Positions 11,981-24,986 of a DNA stretch of 64,000 bases are shown piece by piece. The stretch's first letter is position 1; every line of letters starts with the position of its first letter. The notes beneath the pieces were generated by a model, which saw only the letters and a list, made by a program, of their open reading frames with translations, ran no database searches and had not been told where the DNA came from. Where the stretch lies: positions 496,001-560,000 of the forward strand of contig JALNQF010000001.1 in NCBI GenBank assembly GCA_028456385.1, read 5' to 3'. The position numbers were made by a program, and so were the translations under genes. This DNA is from Ophiosphaerella korrae. Its lineage: Eukaryota; Ascomycota; Dothideomycetes; Pleosporales; Phaeosphaeriaceae.

Positions 11981-13094
11981 ATGGAGCAACCCAGACTCAA
12001 AACCACAATTGCAGTTCTCGGCTGCGGCGATGTCGGCGCAACACTTGGTAAGTGAAGTCCTGAATACAAATTGCATGTGAGACATCGACTGATCTGTATA
12101 TCCAACATGCAGCCTACACGCTCATCCTTCAATCCATCTGTAGTGAGGTGATTCTCGTAGATCCCAAAAAAGAGCTATTAGAAGGGCAGGTACGAGACCT
12201 TGGAGATGCCACGTACCGTGGAGAATCTGGGACAAAAATCCGCGGCGGCACACACCAGGAAGCCGGACAAGCAGACATAGTGGTCATTACCGCTGGCGCA
12301 AAGCAAAAGCCTGGGGAGTCCCGCCTATCACTTCTTAGTCGGAACCTGCATATCCTGTCGTCAATCTTCGGGTCCATGGCACCTATTTCGCCGCACACAA
12401 TTCTACTCCTCGTCGCGAATCCAGTGGATATCCTCACGTACTTTGCACGCAAGTTATCCGGCCTACCGGAGTCCCAAGTCCTGGGCACTGGAACGAGCCT
12501 GGATTCTGCACGATTGAGAGGGATACTCGCGCACAAGGCTGAGGTAGCACCAAACAGTATCGACGCCTATGTTCTCGGTGAGCATGGCGACAGCCAATTC
12601 GTAAGTAGTCAAGGCCCCCAACTGATGCTTCATACTCAGAACTGACCGGGCCGTTCTAGGTTGCATGGTCTAGCGCCACGATTGGCACCACACCTCTTCG
12701 CCTTGCACTCCCAAGCAAACTGACCCCAGAGTTCAAAGCTGAAATATCCGCTCACACGCGTGGAGCTGCTGGGGCTATCATTGCTGCAAAGGGGTGTACA
12801 TCGTATGGTATTGGGAACATTGCGGCTAGTATCTGCAAATACATTCTCTTCGACTCGCGCACAGTGCGGCCATTGAGCTTCTACCAGCCCGACCTCAGTT
12901 GTTGCTTATCTATGCCTGCTGTTGTGGGCCGGCGCGGCATTATCAGGGCTATGCCGACGGAGCTAGATGAGAGCGAGAAGGCCGAGCTGAGAAAGTGTGC
13001 GAGGGGTTTGAGGGCGGTCATTGAGGGTGCGGAGAAGGAATTGAGTGCCGATAGAGAACTAGAACGGGCGTTGCAATTAGACCAGGGCTCATGA
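11981..13094 (+). CDS. L-lactate dehydrogenase
   Basis: Three exons (11981-12047, 12113-12600, 12660-13094) give 329 aa. The enzyme is an NAD-dependent L-2-hydroxyacid dehydrogenase that interconverts pyruvate and L-lactate. The Rossmann loop is split by intron 1: VLGCGDVGATL, then AYTLILQ. The substrate-specificity loop reads AKQKPGESRLSL with Gln at the position (Gln102 in the usual numbering) that marks lactate rather than malate dehydrogenases, followed by the substrate-loop Arg. Catalytic Asp and Arg lie in GTGTSLDSARLR and the catalytic His in LGEHGDSQF. Length is normal for a cytosolic LDH and no targeting signal is visible. Such genes are patchily distributed in filamentous fungi. A related 2-hydroxyacid dehydrogenase activity cannot be excluded from sequence alone. 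Confidence 0.9.
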
Positions 13095-14150
13095 AGAGGT
13101 ACGGCGTCACATATGGTGCGAAGGTACAGAGTTGAGAACAGGTGTCAAGGTGAGGTTGGGTCGTTGACTTACCTGGGAGGAAGCGTTATCCCATCACATA
13201 TCTTAAGGTATATTCTAGAATAAGGCATAATGGATATTATCTTCAGAATAGAAACAAGCCTGGAGTTCGTCACCAAGGGTTGCACCTGATCACTGCCCTG
13301 GGGCGTTCATTAAATTGCCATTGCGACCAAATTTCTAACCGTTTACAGAGTCAGCTCAAAGCCATCTCGCTCCGTGTAAGTCATTAGCACTTACGCATCC
13401 TACATTCGGAATCTCGCCAACGCCTATGGCACATCAGTAAATTTCGTTCTTATTACTCGTAATCGCATATAAAATATAAATCTATCGCCACGCGTTTTCA
13501 CCCAACAACGATTGTTGCAAGTCCAGATTATCTTCGACTTCCTCAAATTTTGGGTTGGGACAGAACATACACGCTCGCCATTGCTTTTGCTTTTGCACCA
13601 ACTTGTGTAGGGTCTTTTGGCAAGCGTAGGCGCAGCGCGTACGGCAACGCTAATAGTAATGGCTGGGAGGTTCATTACGGGTGTTTGGATGCCAATACCT
13701 ATAGCAAAAGTTCGAGCCGCAAAGCGATAATGTTATCGTTCTTCATTGTCAACCCCATTCTCTTCATGCACAAAGAAATATACTTTTTCTTATTCTTTTT
13801 TCTTATTCTTTTTTCTTATTCTTTTTTCTTATTATCGTGCAATCAAACGAAAAAAATAAAAATAAAAATAAAAATAAAAATAAAAATAAAAATAAAAATA
13901 AAGAACGACCCTCCCCGTTCACACAAAGCAAGTTTTTTTTTTAACCAACTTCAACACGCGCAGGTACACACCAAAAAAATTTGTCTTGGCCTAAGTTTTC
14001 AAACTATGGCTCTTGTATTTCTCGCCCAACCAACTACTTCAGAGATACAAGACAAGTACACACTGCGCCAAACCCTGCCCCCAAGGCAAATCTCTACGCA
14101 TTGACAGCAACGCACTTTGCACCCGGCTTCTCTCCAGCGCCTTCGCGACA
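13095..14150. other. Intergenic, contains simple repeats
   Basis: No supported gene. The main content is a T-rich tandem array followed by an A-rich array, described separately. The remainder is AT-biased, and its open frames run through the repeats and are not credible. Confidence 0.6.
13782..13903. repeat. Paired simple repeats: T-rich 13-mer and (AAAAAT)n
   Basis: About four copies of a 13-nt unit, CTTATTCTTTTTT, span roughly 13785-13835. After a short unique stretch about eight copies of AAAAAT follow (roughly 13850-13903). The T-rich block is broadly complementary to the A-rich block, so a weak hairpin or slipped structure could form. Boundaries are approximate. Confidence 0.85.
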
Positions 14151-14402
14151 TCAGCAAACGCTCTTTGTGCACGCAACAAGAAAATCCAAATCAAACTTAC
14201 ACCTTGTATTGTCTTCGCAGAAAACACGGTCCCAGCAGTTCTTGGAGCAAACCCACATCGTCCTCGACTCTCCTGCCGTGCCGTCTTCACACTGTTGCTC
14301 GCCGTTGTTTCGACAAGCGCCGTCGTAGCAGGGGAGTTTGTCGTGGGCGAGGGTAGGGGCGGCGAGCATAGTGGTAGTGATGAAGAGGGCGAGAAGTTTC
14401 AT
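14151..14402 (-). CDS. Small secreted cysteine-rich protein, effector-like
   Basis: An intronless 83-aa frame starts at the ATG at 14402. Residues 1-19 (MKLLALFITTTMLAAPTLA) are a clear signal peptide with an Ala-x-Ala-like cleavage site. The mature 64 residues contain nine cysteines, at 25, 30, 38, 52, 56, 62, 68, 78 and 83, with the last being the C-terminal residue. This composition is typical of fungal apoplastic effectors, antimicrobial peptides or other small secreted proteins. I do not recognise the cysteine spacing as a named family, and an odd cysteine number is unusual unless one is free or a dimer forms. The eight codons upstream in frame start with TTG and look like leader. It sits in a sparse, repeat-containing region, as effector genes often do. 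Its status as a real gene is inferred from the signal peptide and cysteines only. Confidence 0.6.
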   Translation of the reverse strand: MKLLALFITTTMLAAPTLAHDKLPCYDGACRNNGEQQCEDGTAGESRTMWVCSKNCWDRVFCEDNTRCKFDLDFLVACTKSVC

Positions 14403-15138
14403 TGTTGGAAGGAAGACTTGGTGCAAGTTGTGTGATGATTATGAGAAGTGGTGGAACGCGGAATAAGTAGTGCAAGGGATGTGAAGGTAATTTCATCAGG
14501 CGAATGACGTGGGAGAAGTGGATGCACAAACGTCTTGATGAAATGTCGAGTGAAGATATGAAGATGGGGCACCACCAAACACTGGAAGAGAACGTGGAAC
14601 CAACCCATGGCCAGTACGCCATGCAGCAAATAAAATCGTTCTCCACGACTATTTCAATTAGGTATTGTTAAAACAACAGGTGAGCAGCGCAGTCACCACT
14701 TCGTAGCCCTGTCACAAGATTGCCTTCTACACTCTTCTCGAGCCAGCCCGCCTTGCCCAAATCCGCCTTTCATAATCTATGGAGTCCGCCTGACCGAAAG
14801 GTCACGTGCGGCAAACGCTCACTGCTCCGCGATGTGAGCAGGTCACAAATATTGAACACCAAAAATAATGCAAGATTGACTGTATGCACCTAGACACCAA
14901 CAGGAATGGCGGGTGAGAAAAGGAAATAGTAAGACGCCTGTCCTTTCTTTTGTTGATTAGTACACATAGCCAAGCTTGAATGGTAGATATGAAGAATGTC
15001 ATAAACGCCAGTTGTATGCAGCCTGTCCACCAATGGAAAACTCGGACCCTTTTCTTACCCTGAAAGGGTGTTGAAGCGCTAGAAGCAAGAGATGTTGAAC
15101 GGGTAGTAGGGAAATGCTATTTTGGAGTCGAAGAGGGC
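14403..15138. other. Intergenic, no gene seen
   Basis: This holds the upstream region of the small secreted protein and the 3' region of SET1. Short minus-strand open frames here have no signal peptide, domain or credible splice pattern. Confidence 0.5.
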
Positions 15139-18100
15139 TTAGTTGAGGAAGCCTTTGCAGCCGATCGAACCGCATAGACAAGGGATTCGGTCTTGTGCGT
15201 CGTGTTCGCGTTCAAACTTGTAGTCGTAGGTGAGTTCCTCGACTGTTATTTGTTAGTATTCGTTGCAACATTTAAAAGATTTGATTTCTCTTACATTGCC
15301 CAATGTCCCGCAAAGCATAGATGACGATACGTTTTGTGTTATCGACGCGGATGATCTTGGCCGTGCAATTTGGCGTGCAACTATGATTGATGAAGCGAGC
15401 AATGCCACCCATCTTTGTGGCGTCGATGACGGTATCTTCATCAATACGGAAGAGGTAGCTGGAACCAACACCCTGCATGTCGTACTTGGCCTCGCGCAGA
15501 TCTGCAACACGCTGTCGGACTTTTTCGCCCACGTATTCGATAATCATGTCATTAGCCGTGATGTTCTCTTCAGCGTACAAGCCCCAGTTATGAATAGCAG
15601 ATCGATCAAACTTGACGAGTTTCTTCCGCTTCTTAAGCTGGTTGAATCGCAAGGCGTCGCCTTCGGCGCCATTCAGGTTCTTCGAGATGTTGATATCGTT
15701 TACCATCCGACGGTTGTTTGCGCGATTAGCGCGAGAATTAGAGGTTGAAGATTTTTGAGAGCCAGTGGTAAACTTGAAACCTTCCACAGAGATGACAGCT
15801 CCTTCTGCCTGCTTAGCCTGTCGTTGACGCTCTTCGCGTTCTTTCTGGACTCGGATACGATGTGGCAAGTACTTCGACTTCTCTGACTCGCGGATTTTCT
15901 TGACACCCTCTGTTCTAGCGGAGCCAGTTGGATTTGGAACGTAGTATCCTTCAATCTTGGTCTCTGTGCGAGAAACGCCCTCTTCGTTAGGTCTGTTGAG
16001 GTGCTTGATTGACTTTTGTTTCCATGCCCAAGACTGCGCATCTCCAATGTTTGCTGCAGTCACCGACTCCAAAGCTTGCCTGAGGAAGCGCAGGTCCTCC
16101 TCATCCTTCAACATGTGTTGCCAACCATCAATATCCATGACGACACTGAAGTCATCGTCGACAGTCTTGCGAGGTTCATCTGATGACACGCCCCAATTTA
16201 CAGATCCCCGATCGTCTTCGTCGGGGGTTTCTTCGATGATGACAATGTCAGCCACCGTCTTGGCTTCTTGAAGTTCAGCAGCCTCGTCTTCCTGTGGAGT
16301 GATTTCCATGACCTCAGCCTTTGCAGCCTTAGCTTCTTCTTCGAGCTGCTTCTTTGTTTTCTTCCTCGGTTTGCTAGCGGCCTGCTTCTTCTTGAGTGTT
16401 TTGAGTGTTTCCGGGAGTTCGGTGGTCTCAATGGGTTTGGAGGCTTCTTCGTCCTGGGTTATAATGACCTCTGGCTCAAGTTTGTCCACAGGGCTTGTTT
16501 CCACACCAAAGATTGCGTCTGCTTCTTGCTCAATCTTCCGCAATCTTCTAAAGCCTTTTAGAGCCTTATCTGCCTTCTTCCAAATGGGTGATGAACGGGG
16601 TAGGATCGCAAGTACTTGTTCCAGTTCCTTTTCTGCCATGTTCTCAGGGTCTTTGTGTATGCAGTGAGCCAGCAGACTCCTGGCATGCGAGTCATCCATC
16701 ATCTCATCATCGCTTTCCTCACCCCAACCAGCTTCGATACGGCGTCGTTTGGCACGATGGGCCCTAGATGACTCTTCCTCCTCCTCTTCAACGTCAGTGG
16801 AGGGAGCACGACTAATTGGTCGACTCTCCTGTTCTTCTGTTCCACGTGTGAGGTTGCTTCGACTCTCGTCATCCGACTCAGGGCCTTCGAACATTTCAAT
16901 CATTTGTCGATGAAGCCCACGCGCAACCCGAGGCTTTGGAGCCGACGTCTTTCTTCGCTCATCGGCAAACGCATTAACAATCCGTGGAGGTTTCTTTCCC
17001 TGACGACTTCTGTCATATGGACCGAGGGCTTTTCGACCACGTCCGCCAAAGCCTGCGGCGCGTGACTTTGGTGTCGCAGCTCCGAAAGGATCCAGCCCAG
17101 GCACGAGAAGGGAGGGAGGCCGAATGCCGTCATCTTTCCGCTGTGGTTCTGATATATTCAACCTTCGACGCTTCTCTACATGTCGTTCGGGCTGCATTAG
17201 TTCTAGCAGAGTAGGAGCTGCGATTCGAGTCTTGATGTCACTAAGAATCTTTTCTTGTAGTTCTTGTTTCAACACCTCAAGCGCTGCTACTACAGGATCC
17301 ATGGCTTCTGCCCTTTGACTCTTCTCGAGCTCCAGATCCTCTAATTCTTCTCGTTCTATCCGCTCTTCGATAGCTTTTTGCTTCTTGTTTGCCATGGCAC
17401 GCTCCGGGCTTGGGCTTCGTTCATAGTCTGGATCACCGTACGGTTGACACTCCATATTCATTACATAGGTGAACAAGGGTTCCATATGAAACTCTTTATA
17501 ACACCTCATAGAATCCTCTTCACCACGCTTTGAATCTTCAAAGATGGCAAAGTAGCCCGTCTGGTCGCACCGTACCTCTACTCGATAGCTCTTTAAGCGC
17601 TTCTTGAGATGCTCAATGGTGGTAGCGAGAACAGGCACATATTGGTGTGCGATGAAGATGTATGGTTTACGTTTTAGTGATGGTTTGATCGGCTCGCGCT
17701 CAATAAGGTGCGAGAGCAGAGCTTTTCGCGACATAGACTCTCGGGGTACTGGAACGGGCGGGCGCGTCCCTTTTCCTGAAGGTCCCTTGGGCACGTTTGC
17801 GGGTAAATCAAAGGTCCCTGGTGTTGCTGGAGCCGAGGCTTTTGCGATCTTTGCGGCATGTTTGGCCTGTTGCCTCTCCGCTTCTTTTCGACTCTGCTGT
17901 ACAGCTATTTCCACTAGCTTGGCGCATCTTCGTCCTTCGCGGTCCGTGTGGACTTTGATGTGGTTTAGCCCTAGGCGCTGGTTGGAGCCTTCTCGCTCCG
18001 CACGTTTGGCTGAAGCGGACGCCCTAACTCCCACAATGCCTCGCGAAGGTGGGGTATCGCGAAACCGAATCAAGCATATCCCCAAAGAGCTTCCGTTGTC

Positions 18101-18778
18101 AGGATGAACCTGGTTTCGGACAGCTTCTACATCGCCGTATGTAGAGAAAAATCCGCGCAACTGGGACTCTGCGGTAATTTGGTCGAAACCGGTTACTACC
18201 ACTTGGGTGGCAGGTGGGCCACATGAGATTCGGTGATCGTAGGCGTATGGCTTGGCGACATATGGGGCTATCCGTATCTTTGATTTGGCCTTTAGGCTCA
18301 GAACATAGGTCCCACTGGTATAGCCAGCAAGAGCCAGGCGCGGGTCGGGTGGAGGAGATGGGTCGCCCTGTGACACAAGTCAAGTTAGCCTTTGCATCAC
18401 AGGACGACCACATCTATTGCTTCAAGTGTAGCCTTCACATACCTTATCCACTACCGTTTTGTATTGTGGTGCTCTGCTGTTTCTTGCCTTCTTATCGAGT
18501 TTCGTGTCGATGATGGGGTCGTATATTATGCGTTTAGCCACTACACCGTCTGCCGGAAATATGCATGGCCTCGTCTCAGGCGGTGTGTTGACGGGGGTGA
18601 TGGTATGGGTGACATGACTAGGCGCACTCGATGGCGCTGCGCGGGAGGCCGTCGCGATCATCGTCTCATACGAAGGATTGGCGGAGTGCGGGCTAGGCAG
18701 CTTGCCAGGAGGAGAAGAGTCGGAGCTGGTCAAAGGAGTAAGAGCATGGAGAGATATGGGCTGGCCAGAACGAGACAT
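15139..18778 (-). CDS. SET1: Histone H3 lysine-4 methyltransferase of COMPASS
   Basis: Three exons (18778-18443, 18367-15295, 15242-15139) join to 1170 aa. The protein is the catalytic subunit of COMPASS, which methylates histone H3 Lys4 at active genes. Order: a disordered N-terminus; the conserved [16 protein letters not shown] and [14 protein letters not shown] blocks; an RNA-recognition-motif region (about 166-260, [17 protein letters not shown]); a second RRM-like Set1-associated domain ([13 protein letters not shown]); a long acidic linker; the N-SET region (NWGVSSDEP to [13 protein letters not shown]); the SET domain (about 1035-1155, with [10 protein letters not shown] and [10 protein letters not shown]); and the post-SET zinc motif [13 protein letters not shown]. 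The last intron (52 nt) interrupts the SET domain just before EELTYDY, so a model without it loses catalytic residues. The start at 18778 is the first ATG of the frame that leads into the family block. Confidence 0.95.
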
Positions 18779-19706
18779 GGTGGTGGTGGTGAGTGTGGAG
18801 TCGACGCAGTTTAGGAGCGAGCCCGAGCGCCGCGCATGGTTGTGAGGGAAAGCGAAGTGATTGCTGGTCTTGTCCTGGCTGCACGTGCTCCCACGACGCG
18901 ATGAGGACGAGGCCCAATTGCGACCCGGCGGTCGAGTCGGCGCGCTGCGGCGCTGGTCCTGCCCGTCGCGGCGCCTGGTCTCTTTGTCGGCCGCGTCCGC
19001 CCTGGGACGGTGCTGCCAGTGCGGCTGCCTCACGATTCGTACTGCCGCGGCGGCGTGACAGTGTACCTGGGGCCAACGGGTTCAGCACAGGTTGCCGAAT
19101 TCCATGGCCGTGTTGGGTGGGAGCTGGGCGTTGGACTCGACACCGCTGCAGGCCAGGAACAAGGACAGGGCAAGCAACAGGACGGCGACAACGCGCAGCA
19201 CACGCGGTGTGGGCGTGTCCGGGGGCGGCAGCAGGCGGCGCACACCAGAGACGCGAGAGGGGACGGGCAAGAATGAGATGGGCGGGCAGGCCAGGCGTGT
19301 CTGCGCGCGCAAAAGAGGCCGTGGTGGCAGGAGATGGCGTCTGTCGAGAATGCAAGGTGCCCAGGTGAGGTCGACGGCACCGCTGTTGCCAAGCCCTGCA
19401 CTAGCTAGGTAAAAGGGGAGGCGCAAAGCAAGTCAGCAAGGCTCCGTCACCACTCGACTTTGCGCCCAGCAACGCTTTTGATGCTGCTGCGCTGCCCACC
19501 AGCCCGAGCGTACCCGACACCAAACCAGCGTTGTCGCCTGAAACCTCCCTCGACCATTGCTGATTGCAGCCGTTGCAGCCATTATGCGCCGCACCCCGTG
19601 TCGCATCTGCCTGGGCCCTGCTGCAGTCACATGCTGGAATGGGCACTTGAGAAATTAATTGCCCGCTGCGAGCGTCTTTGCAGCGCTGGCCCAGCGCTGG
19701 CCCAGC
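18779..19706. other. GC-rich upstream region of SET1
   Basis: This 928-bp stretch is strongly GC-rich and open in several frames on both strands, including a minus-strand frame with a hydrophobic run. Those frames start at non-ATG codons and contain no recognisable domain. I read it as promoter and long 5' leader of SET1, together with the 3' region of RIB4. Confidence 0.5.
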
Positions 19707-20453
<747 letters not shown>

Positions 20454-20863
20454 GTCGTACGCCAAATATGACAAACCAGTCTGCAGTTGCTTAAATCGTG
20501 ATTTGGGGCCTGTGGACTATTGTGTCATTCAGATGGGCTGGTCGATGCAGGAACAGGTACGAGGAGCCCCAGAAACTGAGCTTGCCCCGCAATTGGTACC
20601 AGGGTAGCGTCATTCTATGGGCCCACCAGGCACGAACATTGGAAAAAAAAACCCCCGAGCATAAATCCAGTAAATATTTATTCGCGACTGATATCTAAGC
20701 CCAAACATCTCTCCAGGCTCGTACATGAGGTCGTCTGCTACATGTGAAGTTCATAAACTGCCACCCAGACGGCTCTCTGATCGTAACACCTTCCGGTTAT
20801 ATCCATACATTTCATATCCAGCCTTTCTATGACGCCAATGCCAGAACCACTTCAGCTTCAAGT
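20454..20863. other. Intergenic, RIB4 promoter and GFA1 3' region
   Basis: This 410-bp stretch holds a run of nine A near 20642 and no coding frame. It should contain the RIB4 promoter and the GFA1 terminator; no named site is visible. Confidence 0.5.
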
Positions 20864-23184
<2,321 letters not shown>

Positions 23185-24986
23185 GGCGACGGAGGAGACA
23201 AGAGTGGGGGGCGAATGGAAAAGCGACTGTAGAAATGGCCAAGTGTAATTGAAGCGGACGGCAAGTATATGGGTGGGTGTACAAAGGCCGGGGATGGGAG
23301 AAGAGCAAAGAGCGGTGTTGGTGTCGAGCTTTATATCTTAGCACTGAACATCCCCACTTCTTCTCAGCTAGCCCAAGCCCGCTGCTGCATGCACGGTTGG
23401 TGGCTCCCGTCTGAAACTATCCCACCACTCGACACGCCCTTCAACAATTTCGCTTTTCGTCCATGCCACCGGTCACACGGCGGCACTCGGTTGTGCCATG
23501 CGAAACAGCACATCTTTCCCTTCTCTGCCCACCTCCCACTCTCCTATTATGTCATTGGCCGGGATCCCTACTCGATCGGAACCCACTGCCTGGCTGGCCA
23601 ATCGTACCGCCGCCCTGTTCCTGATCGCCGCTATTGTTTTGCTCAGGGACCAGAGGCGCAGCACTATCAAAATATCAAAATAGCAACACTATCCCGCTTT
23701 TCTCCAGCCTCAGGCTCGACCTTGCCTTGCATTGATTTTTGCTGTCCAAGCTGCTCGTGTAGGCACTAATCGCCGTCGCCGCATCGCCCAAACCGGACTT
23801 GTATTGTTTCCCATGGCTGTGTGGCACGCTTACCCAAACGTGCTTCTAATTATGCCGCAACCAGGTGCTCAACACCATGGGCCAACGACGTCAGCAGAGA
23901 CTTTTTCAATCCGTATTCGCCCTGGCTGCAAGGATCTCTCTGCCTGTCATCCAATATTTGGCCTCGGCTCTACCGTCTTTGCCCTGTCCTGGGCGACAAC
24001 AGCTTGCCAAAGCCTGGCAATAGTTCCGTCCACGACAACTGCATCCACCTTGTCCCGCCGACAGTGCTATTAGACGGTAAGGACCAGTCCCTCCGCATTT
24101 TCCCTGCATGCAACCCAGCACAGCGGTGCAAATAAACTCGCCCAAATAGTGTGGCGCACGTCGTGGAACCTATCAAAACAATCAAGCCCGAACGTGTACG
24201 CTCAGGCTGAGACCTAGAGTTGCAGCTGTGCGGTGAGCAGATAATCGACTAGTGCATAGCATCAAGGTCTTTGCAGCAAAGTTTGCTCTGTCCGCTTCCC
24301 ATCAGCTCTCACACACAACCTGCCAATACATGCACTTTGAACATGGTGCTGCAAACGATCTGACCGCCTGCATCCTTGACATGGCAACGTCTCTCAGACC
24401 CCACTACCTGCCTTGGTGGCGTCACACTAGCATCAGCCGCACCTTCAGCCTTACATGGCTTCCGTTCTCGTGTGCTGTAATCCACTATCCTATCACACGC
24501 CCTTCACGTGGAAAAAAAAAAAAAAAAAAAAAAAGTACATGCGAACGCGCAATTGACTTCTGTGCTGTATTTTGGCCACAGCTGAAAGTTGCATGAGACC
24601 TTGTGCGGAGGGTGTTTCGCCCTCTTCGCGCGATGCCCGTGCAAACATGCGTGATAAGTGGCACAAGTGGCGGTTCTCATGTAGTCATCTTTTGGTAATC
24701 TGTGATGGCCAGCTCATGCCAATAAATTACGCCTCGTCTCACATAAAGGTCTACCCGTTTTTATGCATGAACAAAAGGTAATCCCTTCATGCCCTTGGTT
24801 GTAATGTTTTGCCTATCTATGTACAACCGTTGATCTTACCCTGGTGGACGTGAATCCTATCCCAAATTTAACATCTTACAACAATCGCCAAATGCTTCAA
24901 CAATGCTCAAAAGGAAATCGGTATCAACGTGACATGATTGTACAAGGATTGGAACGGGCACTCAAGTTTACATGTCGCTGCGGCAC
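23185..24986. other. 1.8-kb intergenic region, no gene seen
   Basis: This lies upstream of GFA1 and downstream of the AVT3-like gene. Open frames are short, overlap on both strands and lack features. It holds a CACGTG motif directly next to a 23-A run (24505-24534). Part of it must be the GFA1 promoter; the rest is unexplained. Confidence 0.5.
24505..24534 (+). repeat. CACGTG followed by poly(A) run of 23
   Basis: CACGTG at 24505-24510 is followed by one G and then 23 consecutive A (24512-24534). A long A run can exclude nucleosomes and expose a bHLH-type site, but it could also be a replication-slippage tract or an old retroposed poly(A) tail. Confidence 0.7.

Noticed and set aside
13550..14104. 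184-aa plus-strand open frame
   Set aside because: It runs through the T-rich and A-rich simple repeats, giving poly-Phe and Lys-Ile runs; not a protein gene.
19082..19426. Minus-strand open frame with a hydrophobic stretch upstream of SET1
   Set aside because: It begins at a non-ATG codon, lies in very GC-rich DNA that is open in several frames, and shows no domain. More likely SET1 promoter or leader.
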